A stretch of 64,000 nt of DNA from DASVDK01 sp036381125 [NCBI: Thermodesulfobacteriota bacterium] (GCA_036381125.1 DASVDK010000177.1:8164-72163); one strand, 5' to 3'; shown: positions 53,045-61,631, counted from the stretch's first letter. Translations and numbers: made by a program. Notes: generated by a model from the letters alone, not told the origin.

Positions 53045-54169
53045 ATGCGTTCGCATCGCGCGCACGACTCGCCGGCCTTTCGCCTCGAGTGGGCCGAGCC
53101 TGCCGACGGCCGGGCGCGCCTGCGCATCACCGGTGCCCTCGTGCTGCGGGATGCCGCTGCCTTCTCGAGGGAGGTCCGCCGCCTGCCGCCCGACGCGAAG
53201 GTCGTGCTGGACCTCGCCGGGCTCACCCGCGTCGACGCCGGCACGGCGGCGCTCCTCGTGCGCCTCGCGTCCGCACGCGGGACGGGCGACATCGTCGGCG
53301 CGTCGGGTCAGGTCGCGGCGATGCTCGCGCTGGTCGCGCCGCGCGGCACGGTCCTCCCCCCCGCGCCGCCGCCCACGGGCCTCCTCGAGCAGATCGGTGG
53401 AGGCCTCCTCAACCTGCGGGACGAGGCGAAGGCGACGCTCGGCTTCCTCGGGGACGCCGTCGTCGCGGCGGGTGCGGCCATCGGCGCGCCGCGGTCCGTT
53501 CGCTGGCGCGACGTCGCGCCGCTCATGGAGCGCGCGGGCGCCGAGGCGGTGCCGATCGTCGCCCTCGTCAACTTCCTCGTCGGCCTCATCCTCGGCTTCC
53601 AGGCGGCGGTCCAGCTCCGCCAGGTCGGCGGCAGCATCTTCGTCGCCGACCTGGTGGGCATCGCCATGACGCGGGAGCTGGGACCGCTCATGACGGCGAT
53701 CGTCGTGACCGGCCGCTCCGGCGCCGCGTTCGCGGCCGAGCTCGGCACCATGGCGGTGAACGAGGAGGTCGACGCCCTCGAGACGCTCGGCCTCGACCCG
53801 CATCGGTTCCTCGTCCTGCCGCGCACCCTCGCGCTCGTCCTCGTCGCGCCGCTCCTCACGGTCATCGCCGACGTCATGGGCATCCTCGGGGGCCTCGGCG
53901 TCGGCGTCGGCGGGCTCGACCTCACGGCCCTCGCGTACCTCACCGAGACCCGGCAGGCGCTCACGCCGTGGGACGTCGGCTCCGGCCTCCTCAAGTCGGT
54001 CGTCTTCGCCCTCATCGTGGCCCTCGTGGCGTGCGGCCGCGGGCTCGCCACGCGGGGCGGGGCGGCCGGCGTCGGGCGGTCGACGACAGCGGCCGTCGTG
54101 TCGATCCTCTTCCTCCTCGTTGCGGCCGACGCGGTCTTCACCGCGCTCTTCCACGTCTTCGGGCGCTAG
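53045..54169 (+). CDS. mlaE: MlaE-type ABC transporter permease with N-terminal STAS domain
   Basis: This 374-aa permease of a phospholipid (MCE) transport system has a STAS domain at residues about 10-105 (VVLDLAGLTRVDAGTAALLV). The MlaE permease follows (about 120-374), with VALVNFLVGLILGFQAAVQL, then FVADLVGIAMTRELGPLMTA and TGRSGAAFAAELGTMAVNEEVDAL. The fused STAS replaces the separate MlaB of E. coli. It starts the mlaE-F-D cluster. Confidence 0.9.
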   Translation: MRSHRAHDSPAFRLEWAEPADGRARLRITGALVLRDAAAFSREVRRLPPDAKVVLDLAGLTRVDAGTAALLVRLASARGTGDIVGASGQVAAMLALVAPRGTVLPPAPPPTGLLEQIGGGLLNLRDEAKATLGFLGDAVVAAGAAIGAPRSVRWRDVAPLMERAGAEAVPIVALVNFLVGLILGFQAAVQLRQVGGSIFVADLVGIAMTRELGPLMTAIVVTGRSGAAFAAELGTMAVNEEVDALETLGLDPHRFLVLPRTLALVLVAPLLTVIADVMGILGGLGVGVGGLDLTALAYLTETRQALTPWDVGSGLLKSVVFALIVALVACGRGLATRGGAAGVGRSTTAAVVSILFLLVAADAVFTALFHVFGR

Positions 54170-54252
54170 CGGGGGGATGCGTCCGTCCGGGTCGTTCACG
54201 CCGCTCCGCGGGTCCGGGCGGCGACGTGCGACCCGGCGGGTCTAGCCCGGCC

Positions 54253-54987
54253 ATGGCCGTCATCGAGGTCGAGGACCTGGCGATCGGCTACGACGACGAG
54301 CCGGTCCTCGAGCACCTCACCTTCGAGGTCGCGGACGGGGACATCTTTTTCGTCATCGGGGGCAGCGGCTCCGGGAAGTCGACCCTCCTCAGGGCCCTCG
54401 TCGGCCTCCTCCCGCCGCTCCGCGGTCGGGTCCGGGTCGCGGATGGCGAGTCCGCCGCGGCGCGGCGAGCGCCGCCGTCCCTCGGCGTCGTCTTCCAGTC
54501 GGGCGGGCTCTTCGGCTCGATGACGCTCGCCGAGAACGTGGCCCTCCCGCTCGAGGCCTGGACGGACCTCGACGCGGCCGCCATCGAGACGATCGTGTGC
54601 AGCAAGCTCGACCTCGTCGGCCTGCGCGGGGCGGAGCACCGGCTGCCGGCCGAGGCCTCGGGGGGGATGGTCAAGCGAGCGGGCATCGCCAGGGCCCTGG
54701 CGCTCGAGCCGCGGCTGCTCGTCCTCGACGAGCCCTCCGCCGGGCTCGACCCGGTCGTCTCGGCCGAGATCGACGACCTCGTCCTCGCGCTCAACCGGAG
54801 CCTCGGCACGACGTTTGTGATCGTGTCCCACGAGCTCGCGAGCATCCTGACCATCGGCCGGCACTGCATCATGCTCGACCGCGAGGCGCGCGGCATCATC
54901 GCGCGGGGCGACCCGCGGCAGCTCGCGGCCCGTGCCGAGGACCCGAGGGTGCGGCGCTTCTTCGACCGGATGCCGGCACGGAGGTGA
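54253..54987 (+). CDS. mlaF: MlaF-type ABC transporter ATP-binding protein
   Basis: This 244-aa ATPase has Walker A GGSGSGKSTLLRAL (about residue 36), Q-loop GVVFQSGGLFGSMTLAENVA (the QSGALF-type motif typical of MlaF), signature EASGGMVKRAGIARAL and Walker B LLVLDEPSAGLDPV. It energises lipid transfer through MlaE/MlaD. The ATG at 54253 is 83 nt after mlaE; no strong ribosome site is seen. Confidence 0.92.
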   Translation: MAVIEVEDLAIGYDDEPVLEHLTFEVADGDIFFVIGGSGSGKSTLLRALVGLLPPLRGRVRVADGESAAARRAPPSLGVVFQSGGLFGSMTLAENVALPLEAWTDLDAAAIETIVCSKLDLVGLRGAEHRLPAEASGGMVKRAGIARALALEPRLLVLDEPSAGLDPVVSAEIDDLVLALNRSLGTTFVIVSHELASILTIGRHCIMLDREARGIIARGDPRQLAARAEDPRVRRFFDRMPARR

Positions 54988-54991
54988 CGCC

Positions 54992-55996
54992 ATGGCGACG
55001 ACCCCCGCCACCAGGTGGAAGCTCGGCCTCTTCGTCGTCGTCGGGCTCGCGCTGGCGATCGGCGCTCTCTTCTGGCTCGGCGTGAGCGCCGTCGGCCGAG
55101 AGACGCTGACGATCGTGACCTACTTCGACGAGTCGGTGCAGGGTCTGAGCGTCGGCTCGGCGGTCACGTTCCGCGGCGCGCCGATCGGAACCGTCTCGCG
55201 CATCAGCGTCGCGCCGGACCGCCGCCGCATCGAGGTCGAGTGCAGCATCCTGGTGGACAGCCTCGAGCGCCTCGGGCTCGTCGAGCCGAGGGCCCTCTTC
55301 GACAGCAAGACGCGGGAGATGCCGGCCGAGCTCCGCACGCAGCTCACGCTGGCCGGTCTCACGGGCCTCGCGCTCGTGCGGCTCGACTTCTTCGACCCGG
55401 AGGCCTACCCTCCGCCGGCGCTCCCGTTCCCGACGCCGCCCAATTACATCCCGTCGGTGCCGTCGGTGTTCCGGGACATCCGCGAGGCCGTCCTGGTGGC
55501 GCTCGCCCGGTTGCCGGACCTCGAGGCACGGCTCACGGGCGTCCTCGGGAACACCGACGATGTGCTCGCGGAGGTCAAGGGCCTCGTGCGGTTCCTCGGC
55601 GCGGAGGACGGCCCGCTCGTCCGGCTCCTCACGCGGTTCGACCGGGTCGGCGGCTCGCTGGACCGACAAGTCCAGGAGGCGCACCTCGGCAAGACCGCTG
55701 CGTCCGTGCGCGGCGCGGCGGACGCCCTCGCCGAGGCTGCGCGCAGGCTCGGGGCCGCCAGCGCCGAGTTCGACCGGGCCGCGCAGCGCGTCGCCGACGC
55801 CTCCGAGCAGGTCGGCCGCAACGCCGACGGCGTCGCCGCGGACCTGCGCGGGACGCTCGAGGACCTCGGCGAGTCGGCCGAATCGATCCGCGCGCTCGCC
55901 GACTACCTCGAGCGCGATCCCGGCGCGTTGCTGAGGGGCCGAGCGCCGGGCTCGGCCGGGCCTCCCGGCGGGGTGCGCGACGCGGGGCGGCGATGA
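54992..55996 (+). CDS. mlaD: MCE-domain lipid-binding protein (MlaD-type)
   Basis: This 334-aa protein has an N-terminal membrane anchor (LGLFVVVGLALAIGALFWLG, about residues 11-30), an MCE domain (about 40-130; YFDESVQGLSVGSAVTFRGA, then IGTVSRISVAPDRRRIEVEC) and a long helical tail with heptad-like ASVRGAADALAEAARRLGAA and ADASEQVGRNADGVAADLRG, resembling the PqiB/YebT tunnel. GGAGGTGA precedes the ATG. It hands lipids between membranes. Confidence 0.9.
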   Translation: MATTPATRWKLGLFVVVGLALAIGALFWLGVSAVGRETLTIVTYFDESVQGLSVGSAVTFRGAPIGTVSRISVAPDRRRIEVECSILVDSLERLGLVEPRALFDSKTREMPAELRTQLTLAGLTGLALVRLDFFDPEAYPPPALPFPTPPNYIPSVPSVFRDIREAVLVALARLPDLEARLTGVLGNTDDVLAEVKGLVRFLGAEDGPLVRLLTRFDRVGGSLDRQVQEAHLGKTAASVRGAADALAEAARRLGAASAEFDRAAQRVADASEQVGRNADGVAADLRGTLEDLGESAESIRALADYLERDPGALLRGRAPGSAGPPGGVRDAGRR

Positions 55997-56640
55997 CCCG
56001 CCCCGTCCGGCGCCGAGGCGGCCGGTGGGGCCCCGCCGGGATCGCGGCGGCGCTGGCGCTGTCCGGCTGCCTCTCGGGGCTCGTGCCGGCCCCGCCCGAG
56101 ACGCCGCGGTACTTCCGCCCCGATTTCCTCGAGACCGAGCCGGCCGGTACGAGCGGAGCGGCCGGCGTGGCCGGGCGGGCCGGCCTGCCGCTGCGGCTCC
56201 GGGAGGTGCGTGCGAGCGGCAGCCTCGGCGAGCGGATCGCGTGGCGCGCCTCCGACGTCGAGGTCGGCTTCTACGAGATGCTCAGGTGGACGGACCCGCC
56301 GGCGGCCCTGGTCGAGCAGGCGCTCGCGCGCGAGTTCTACGAGCGGCGGGGCTTCCAGCGGGCCGTGTCGGGCCAGGCTCCGGCGCTCGCCGTCACGGTG
56401 CTTGCCTTCGAGGAGGTCGTGGCCCCGGCCCACGAGGGGCGCGTCGCCCTGGCCGTGCTCCTGACCGAATCGGGCCGCGCCGTCGTCGACCGCGTCGTCG
56501 TCACCCGGCGGCCGGTGCCGGACCACGAGGCCTCGTCGCTCGCCCGGGCCCTCGGCGACGCCCTTGCCGAAGCGGTCGAGGAGATCGGCGCCCAGGTCGA
56601 GGAGGCGCTCCACGCCGCGCGGGCGGGGCCGGCGCCTTGA
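55993..56640 (+). CDS. ABC-type transport auxiliary lipoprotein (PqiC-like)
   Basis: This 215-aa protein has a lipoprotein signal ending ALALSGC (about residue 26), then PRYFRPDFLE and the ABC_trans_aux region with LRLREVRASGSLGERIAWRA, WTDPPAALVEQALAREFYER and ALGDALAEAVEEI. Such lipoproteins accompany MCE systems at the outer membrane. It overlaps mlaD by 4 bp (ATGA). The TGA stop lies inside the next promoter's -35 box. Confidence 0.82.
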   Translation: MTRPVRRRGGRWGPAGIAAALALSGCLSGLVPAPPETPRYFRPDFLETEPAGTSGAAGVAGRAGLPLRLREVRASGSLGERIAWRASDVEVGFYEMLRWTDPPAALVEQALAREFYERRGFQRAVSGQAPALAVTVLAFEEVVAPAHEGRVALAVLLTESGRAVVDRVVVTRRPVPDHEASSLARALGDALAEAVEEIGAQVEEALHAARAGPAP

Positions 56641-56665
56641 CACCGGACGGCCCGGCTCTTACCAT
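56637..56665 (+). promoter_or_regulatory. Predicted promoter of tRNA-Asn
   Basis: TTGACA (56637-56642) and TACCAT (56660-56665) are 17 bp apart. The tRNA begins 45 nt after the -10. The -35 box overlaps the stop codon of the preceding lipoprotein gene. Confidence 0.55.
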
Positions 56666-56709
56666 GACCTCTCTTCGCGCGCCCAACCCCACGGCGCGCC
56701 AGCCGTTAT

Positions 56710-56784
56710 TCCTCGGTAGCTCAATGGTGGAGCAAGCGGCTGTTAACCGCAAGGTTGCAGGTTCGAGTCCTGCCCGAGGAGCCA
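56710..56784 (+). tRNA. tRNA-Asn(GTT)
   Basis: The acceptor stem TCCTCGG pairs with CCGAGGA; discriminator G and CCA are encoded. The anticodon loop CTGTTAA gives GTT. The T arm GCAGGTTCGAGTCCTGC is standard. It is 75 nt long. Confidence 0.96.
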
Positions 56785-56794
56785 ACTGACCAGG

Positions 56795-56824
56795 AGCCCC
56801 GATCGCGGCGCCGCGATCGGGGCT
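56795..56824 (+). terminator. Intrinsic terminator of tRNA-Asn
   Basis: A perfect 30-bp palindrome (starts AGCCCCGATCGCGG) lies 10 bp after the tRNA and is followed by TTCGCGTTTCTC. The stem can reach 13 bp or more. The tail is only moderately U-rich. Confidence 0.6.
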
Positions 56825-56875
56825 TCGCGTTTCTCGCGCGGCGCGGTCGAGGCGCCGAGCCTCAGTCCCGAAGGA

Positions 56876-57137
56876 TCACAAGGTCTCGGCCACGGAAACC
56901 GCCCCGCGGACCTCGCTCGGTGCCCCCGCCGCCACGGCTGCGCCGTCGGCCGGACCACGGCCTCCGGGTCGAGCAGCGCGAGAAGCACGTCGAGGTCGCC
57001 GCTGCGCGAGCCGCGAGGGAGGCCCGGACGAATTCCCGCCGGCGCGTGAGATCGGCATCGGACACCGTGGCCACGCCCTGTACCCGGCGGCGCGCACGGT
57101 TGGCGAGCTGCCGTGCCGCCGTCGGGGAGCGTCCCAG
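56876..57137 (-). pseudogene. ECF sigma factor (SigJ/ECF41-like) C-terminal remnant
   Basis: Fragments in three frames form the end of an ECF41-type sigma factor. GRSPTAARQLANRARRRVQG is the end of the sigma4 helix, and DADLTRRREFVRAS is the linker. After a shift near 57015, SGDLDVLLALLDPEAVVR is the start of the SnoaL-like domain, and after another shift, AGAPSEVRGAVSVAETL. The sigma2 part and most of the SnoaL-like domain are missing. It is non-functional. Confidence 0.65.
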
Positions 57138-57268
57138 CCGTGCTGGCCAAAGCCGAACGCGCCGGCGGCAGGATCGCCGGGCCGGCGCAGACTGCAACCT
57201 CGGGCGGATACTTCGGCCACTTCACCGATCCAGACGGCTGCCTCTGGAAAGTCGCGAAGGGTTACGGG
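57131..57268 (+). pseudogene. VOC (glyoxalase-like) protein C-terminal remnant
   Basis: A 46-codon piece reads VPAVLAKAERAGGRIAGPAQ, then GGYFGHFTDPDGCLWKVA, the last beta-alpha-beta unit of a VOC protein. The remainder upstream is missing, and no start or stop fits. It abuts the sigma-factor remnant and runs antisense into the end of the diiron gene. Confidence 0.6.
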
Positions 57269-58098
57269 AAGGAGCCGTTCGCCGCGGAATGGCCCGTGCC
57301 GCCGCTCTGGCGCCGGCCGGCGAGCCCGAGCATCACGGTCCACCGGGGAGGCTCGATCCCCACGTCGCGGAGCCGGCGCGGCACGGCGCGCGACGTCGAG
57401 GTCGCCAGGCGACGGACGTCGACGCCGAGCGCCACGAGGAGCGGGACGGTGGCGGCGACGGTCCGGAGGTTGAGCCACATGGCCCGCGACACCGCCCGCC
57501 GGGCCGCGTGCACCCCGCGCGGGTCGGCCCGGAGGAGGCGGCGGGCCCACTCGGCGCCGCCGCTCACGTGGCGCCCCTCGTCCGCGTGGATCGCCGCGAG
57601 GACCGCTCCGGTGTCCGGGTCCACGAGGTCGCGCAGGGCGGCATAGAGGTGCAGCGAGAGCGCCTCGATCGTCAGGTGGGTGGTGGTGAGCCGCTCGGCC
57701 CAGGTGGGGGCGTCGTCCTGCCAGTCCATGAGCCGGACGATGCTGCGGGGCGGCGATGGTAGCCGCGGGTGACGATCCGGCCGGCGGGCGGCCGAGACGG
57801 CGCCGCCCGGCGGCATGGGAATCCCCCGCCGCACGAGCCAGTCCGCCCAGAGAGCGGCGTGCCGCCGCTCGTCGTCCACCTGGCCCGCCAGGAAGCCGAT
57901 GAAGTCCGCCTCGACCTCCGGCGGCCCGCCGTCGCGGCGCGCCTCCTCGAGCCACCGCGCCATGGTCTCGGCGCCGCGTGCCTCGCCGTACCAGAACACG
58001 CCGCCGGCAAGCCGTACGAGCGCCTCGTCGGCACGGGAGCGGAGTCGTCCGTCGGGCAGGTCGGTCGAGGCGCGGGGGTGCAGGCGGGACAGCATCAT
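57262..58098 (-). CDS. Ferritin-like diiron protein
   Basis: This 278-aa helical protein has two E-x2-H motifs, VDDERRHAALWADWL (about residue 80) and IHADEGRHVSGGAEWA (about residue 175). The extra glutamates lie in GEARGAETMARWLEE and LTIEALSLHLY, giving the full E/ExxH/E/ExxH set of a diiron site. The substrate and exact family are not recognised; oxygenase or oxidase activity is possible. The last 18 residues run antisense to the VOC remnant, so the C-terminus may be altered. A 117-bp piece of its 3' part is duplicated at 61871-61987. Confidence 0.7.
   Translation of the reverse strand: MMLSRLHPRASTDLPDGRLRSRADEALVRLAGGVFWYGEARGAETMARWLEEARRDGGPPEVEADFIGFLAGQVDDERRHAALWADWLVRRGIPMPPGGAVSAARRPDRHPRLPSPPRSIVRLMDWQDDAPTWAERLTTTHLTIEALSLHLYAALRDLVDPDTGAVLAAIHADEGRHVSGGAEWARRLLRADPRGVHAARRAVSRAMWLNLRTVAATVPLLVALGVDVRRLATSTSRAVPRRLRDVGIEPPRWTVMLGLAGRRQSGGTGHSAANGSFP
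57322..57438. repeat. 117-bp duplicated segment, parent copy within the diiron gene
   Basis: This segment aligns without gaps to 61871-61987 (about 10 mismatches by eye, about 91 % identity). It encodes, on the minus strand, LVALGVDVRRLATSTSRAVP to GIEPPRWTVMLG. Confidence 0.85.
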
Positions 58099-58247
58099 CC
58101 GGGTCCGGTCCTCCAGAGCCTACGTCCGGCGCGAGCCGTCCCACAAGAGGCGGTGCGTGGCCTGCCGGGCAAGAGAGGGTCGGCCGACGCGGCACGCGGC
58201 CGCGCTACGGTGAGCGTGACGAGAACGGCGAGTACCAAGGAGGCCCT

Positions 58248-58712
58248 ATGCGTGACACATCCGCGATACGGTCGGTGCCGGTCTGGTCCGCCCGGCGCGC
58301 CGGCCTTGCGTTCGTTGCCGGGTTCGTGTCGGTCCTGATCTTCCACCAGCTCATGTTCGCCCTCCTCTACGCCGTCGGGCTGGTCCAGGCGGCCCCCTAC
58401 AACCTCCAGCCGGTCCCGCCCTTCGGCGTCCCGGCGGTGCTGTCGGCGGCCTTCTGGGGCGGCGTCTGGGGCATCGTGTTCGCCCTCGTGGAGCCGCGCT
58501 TTCCACGCGGCCCGGGCTACTGGGTCGCGGCCGTGCTGTTCGGCGCCGTGGCCCTGACGGTGGTGTTCTGGTTCGTCGTGGCCCCGCTCAAGGGCTTGCC
58601 GGTGGGCGGCGGCTGGCGGGCGGCGGCGTGGGTGCCGGGGCTGCTGGTCAACGGCGCCTGGGGGCTCGGCACCGCCCTGCTCCTGCGGGCGTTCGCCCGG
58701 CCTGCTCGCTGA
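58248..58712 (+). CDS. Small integral membrane protein
   Basis: This 154-aa protein has four membrane segments: AGLAFVAGFVSVLIFHQLMF, AVLSAAFWGGVWGIVFALV, YWVAAVLFGAVALTVVFWFV and WVPGLLVNGAWGLGTALLL. AAGGAGG lies 5 nt before the ATG. Similar four-helix proteins are common in proteobacteria, but no function is known. Confidence 0.72.
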   Translation: MRDTSAIRSVPVWSARRAGLAFVAGFVSVLIFHQLMFALLYAVGLVQAAPYNLQPVPPFGVPAVLSAAFWGGVWGIVFALVEPRFPRGPGYWVAAVLFGAVALTVVFWFVVAPLKGLPVGGGWRAAAWVPGLLVNGAWGLGTALLLRAFARPAR

Positions 58713-59391
58713 CGCGGGCGGCCGCCCCGGCGCACGGTCGCCAGGGGGAGCCGGCGAGGCGCGCCGCCGTGCCGTCGAGGGCGTCGAGGAGCCGGTCTAC
58801 CACCCAGGGGCGGCCGGTGGCTGTTGGTCTTCCAGGCCGCCGGCCTGCGCGCCTGCAATCGGCTCGTCCCGGTCCGGTACCGGCATCGGTTTGCGGGTGA
58901 GCCGGCCGACCTGCCGCCCGGGCCCCCGACCGCGGTCCCCTGGCCAGCGGGGCTTTCGGCTCGAGCCACCTCGTACGCGCATCCTCGCCGCCGACGACGC
59001 GACCGGACTCGGCCATCCGCTTTCGCATTCTTGCGGAATAGTACGGACGCGTGCAGCCCACCCATCCCATGCGGCCGTCACAACACCGAGGCGCCCACGA
59101 CCACACGCTAGACCCGCCCAACGGGCCTGTCGCCTGGTGGCAGTACCGCGAGAACGGCGTAGTGACGTCGGTGGGGATGTGCTGCCCTTCGATGGCCCGG
59201 AGTCCGGAGATTGCGTGACAGCTCCTCGAGCAGCACAGGCCCAGTCCTCTGAGGGCGCCCCGATAGCACCATGATAAGGGAGCTGGCGGCCCCACGCCTG
59301 GCGGCGTGGCGGCCGCCGGCGTGGACGTGGCGCCGGCAGTGGTCCAGGCCGACGGCCAACCCGTGAGCGCGCGCGAGGAAGGACACGCACG
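58713..59391. other. Gene-free stretch of 679 bp
   Basis: No reliable gene is seen on either strand. On the minus strand around 58770-58800 a short string, VVDRLLDALDGTAARLAG, resembles the CDP-alcohol phosphatidyltransferase signature (DG-x2-AR), but the following G-x3-D-x3-D is missing and the surroundings do not match. The composition is less regular than in coding regions, consistent with decayed sequence. Confidence 0.45.
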
Positions 59392-60147
59392 ATGAAGATC
59401 GTCGTTGTCGGCGGCACCGGCCTGATCGGCTCGAAGACCGTCGCCATTCTGCGCCAGGGCGGCCACGAGGTCGTCGCCGCCTCGCCCGGTACCGGCGTCA
59501 ACACCATCACCGGCAAAGGCCTCGAGGAGGCCATGGCCGGCACGCAGGTGGTGATCGACCTCGCCAATTCGCCTTCGTCCGAGGACAGGGCGGTGCTGGA
59601 ATTCTTCGAGACCTCCGGCCGCAATCTTCTCGCGGCGGAGGCCGCAGCCGGCGTCCGGCACCATGTCGCGCTCTCCATCGTCGGAACCGACCGGATGCCC
59701 GACAATGGCTATTTCCGCGCCAAGGTCGCCCAGGAGAAACTGATCGAGGGGTCGGGTATCCCCTACACCATCATCCGCTCGACCCAGTTCCTGGAGTTCC
59801 TCGGCAACATCGCCGCTTCGGCTACGGATGGAAACACGGTCAGGCTTTCGCCCGGCCTGTTCCAGCCTATCGCAGCGGACGACGTTGCCGCCATCGTCGC
59901 CGATGTGGCGCTCGCGGCGCCGCGAAACGGGATCGTCGAGATCGCCGGCCCGGAACGAGCACCGTTGAACGAGATCGTCGCCCGCTATCTGAAGGCGCTC
60001 GGCGACCCGCGCGTCGTCGTGAGCGGCCCCGAGGCCCGATACTTCGGCGGCCGGGTCGAGGAGCGCTCGCTCGTGCCGCTGGGCGAAGCGCACCTCGGCC
60101 GCATCGGTCTCGACGAATGGCTCCGCCGCCCACAGGCACGAGCCTGA
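59392..60147 (+). CDS. Atypical SDR (NmrA-like NAD(P)-binding protein)
   Basis: This 251-aa protein begins MKIVVVGGTGLIGSKTVAIL with the G-x2-G-x2-G nucleotide motif, then VVIDLANSPSSEDRAVLEFF, HVALSIVGTDRMPDNGYFRA and YTIIRSTQFLEFLGNIA. There is no Tyr-x3-Lys in the usual place (GYFRAK substitutes), as in atypical SDR/NmrA sensors. Codon use is a little lower in GC than the neighbours, hinting at transfer from an alphaproteobacterium. It is followed by the cupin gene after 32 nt. Confidence 0.82.
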   Translation: MKIVVVGGTGLIGSKTVAILRQGGHEVVAASPGTGVNTITGKGLEEAMAGTQVVIDLANSPSSEDRAVLEFFETSGRNLLAAEAAAGVRHHVALSIVGTDRMPDNGYFRAKVAQEKLIEGSGIPYTIIRSTQFLEFLGNIAASATDGNTVRLSPGLFQPIAADDVAAIVADVALAAPRNGIVEIAGPERAPLNEIVARYLKALGDPRVVVSGPEARYFGGRVEERSLVPLGEAHLGRIGLDEWLRRPQARA

Positions 60148-60179
60148 TCCTGCATCCGCCAACCGAAGGAGAGGACTCC

Positions 60180-60596
60180 ATGAAACGCGCCCTCTGTGCG
60201 CTGCTTGTCGCCGCCCTGCCGCTCGGCAGCGTCCTCGCCGCCGAACCGAAGTCGAAGAACGCCAAGGTGACCCTCGTCTACCAGCACGAGCTGCCGAACG
60301 TTCCCGGCAAGAGCATCAAGGGCGTGCTCGTCGAATACGGCCCGGGCGGGTACTCGCCTGCCCACACGCATGCCAGATCCGCCTTCATCTACGCGACCGT
60401 GCTCGAGGGGGCGATCCGCAGTCAGGTCAACGACGGACCGGTGACGACCTACCGGGCGGGCCAGAGCTGGTCCGAACTGCCCGGCGACCGCCACCGCGTC
60501 AGCGCCAACGCCAGCGAGACGAAGCCGGCCAGGCTCCTCGCGGTGTTCGTGGTGGACACGAACGAGACGGAACTGACGATCCCATCCGGGACCTGA
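60180..60596 (+). CDS. Exported cupin-domain protein
   Basis: This 138-aa protein has a Sec signal peptide (ALCALLVAALPLGSVLAA, cleavage about residue 21) and one cupin barrel: GVLVEYGPGGYSPAHTHARS (H-x-H metal motif) and GDRHRVSANASETKPARLL (second motif). GAAGGAGAGG precedes the ATG. Proteins of this kind accompany NmrA-like genes in many genomes, and the two are probably co-transcribed. The ligand is unknown. Confidence 0.8.
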   Translation: MKRALCALLVAALPLGSVLAAEPKSKNAKVTLVYQHELPNVPGKSIKGVLVEYGPGGYSPAHTHARSAFIYATVLEGAIRSQVNDGPVTTYRAGQSWSELPGDRHRVSANASETKPARLLAVFVVDTNETELTIPSGT

Positions 60597-60673
60597 CGTC
60601 CTGGCGGTGCAGCAAGGTGCCAGGATGACGACGGACACGGTGACAGTCGAGGAGGCCGGGCGCTGTCAGATGA

Positions 60674-60691
60674 CCGGGCGAGACCGCCCGG
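60674..60691 (+). terminator. Possible terminator of the SDR-cupin unit
   Basis: CCGGGCG and CGCCCGG form a 7-bp stem with loop AGAC, followed by GCTCTCTTGTT. Confidence 0.4.
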
Positions 60692-60777
60692 GCTCTCTTG
60701 TTCCGCCGACATGCAGGTAGAACGGCGCCGACCTCGTCGTGCGCCTGCCCAATCCGGCCGTAACGAGGAGGTCGGCG

Positions 60778-61200
60778 ATGCCATTGCACTGGGCGTGAGT
60801 TTCTGAGCGGGGTCGCCGATCGGTTCGGCCTGTGGGGCCCGGCAGGCGCCGTGAACGTTGCCTGGGGCGACTTCCAGCACTTCACCGCGTACACCGCTCG
60901 ACTGAACCCATGGGCGCCGACGCCGGCAGCGCCGGCGCTGGCCTGGGCCGCCACCGTCGCCGAACTCGTCCTCGGCGTTGCCCTCATCCTGGGGTTCTTC
61001 ACCCGGTGGTCGGCGCTTCTGAGCGGAGTCCTCCTGCTCCTGTTCGCCTTCGGGATGACCGTCGGCACCGGGCTCAAGTCCGCTCTGGGCGCTTCTGTCT
61101 TCTCTGCGGCGGCCGCGGGATTCGCGCTCGCAGTTCTGGGGCCGGGGCTCTGGACCGCGGACGGCCGGCTCGGGGATCGCCACGAGGTCGCGCGAGCACC
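60778..61200 (+). pseudogene. DoxX-family membrane protein, frameshifted
   Basis: The family order is visible: ALGVS, then LSGVADRFGLWGPAGAVNVA, WGDFQHFTAYTARLNPW, then GVALILGFFTRWSALLSGVL and GMTVGTGLKSALGASVF with the usual helices. A base is missing in AGTTTCTGAGC near 60803, shifting the frame between ALGVS and LSGV, and the first residues before ALGVS are lost. An internal GTG at 60851 could start a shortened version. The frame then runs past the normal C-terminus into sequence antisense to the ArsR gene, ending only at 61444. Confidence 0.6.
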
Positions 61201-61277
61201 CGGCGGCGCGGTACCCCTCGGCCCTCCCGAGCGTCCCCGGCGATCCTCGGTGGTCTCGATCCGGGAGCGCGCCGCGG

Positions 61278-61631
61278 TCACCCGCGCCCGCGCGCTCGGC
61301 GCGGCGGCTCCTCGACCAGTCCACGCAGACGCTCGATCGCGCGATCCCAGCCTGCGGAGATCGCATCGAGGAACGCCCGCGCCTCGTCGAGTCGGCGCGC
61401 ATCGAGCGCGTAGAGCACCTCCCGGCCGCGCCTCTCGTGCGTGACCAGGCCGGCAGCCTCGAGCACCTGCAGGTGCTTCACGATCGCCTGTCGGCTGACC
61501 TTCGCCCCGTCGGAGAGCGAGGTGGCCGACAGGGCTCCGTCGGCCCTCAGCCTGGTCACCACCGAGAGCCTCGTGCCGTCGCCGAGCGCGAAGAACACGT
61601 CGGCGATCGTCTGCTCAGCTCCCCTCGACAT
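61278..61631 (-). CDS. ArsR-family transcriptional regulator
   Basis: This 117-aa winged-HTH protein shows MSRGAEQTIADVFFALGDGT, then SATSLSDGAKVSRQAIVKHLQVLEAAGLV (recognition helix, about residues 35-60) and the wing HERRGREVLYALD. No metal-binding Cys are seen. The C-terminal helix AFLDAISAGWDRAIERLRGL is typical of the ArsR proteins that pair with SRPBCC proteins. It overlaps the truncated SRPBCC gene by 17 bp. Confidence 0.88.
   Translation of the reverse strand: MSRGAEQTIADVFFALGDGTRLSVVTRLRADGALSATSLSDGAKVSRQAIVKHLQVLEAAGLVTHERRGREVLYALDARRLDEARAFLDAISAGWDRAIERLRGLVEEPPRRARGRG

Noticed and set aside
58770-58810. Possible CDP-alcohol phosphatidyltransferase fragment on the minus strand
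   Set aside because: Only one short string (DALDGTAARLAG) resembles the motif. The downstream aspartates and the flanking helices are missing, so chance is likely.
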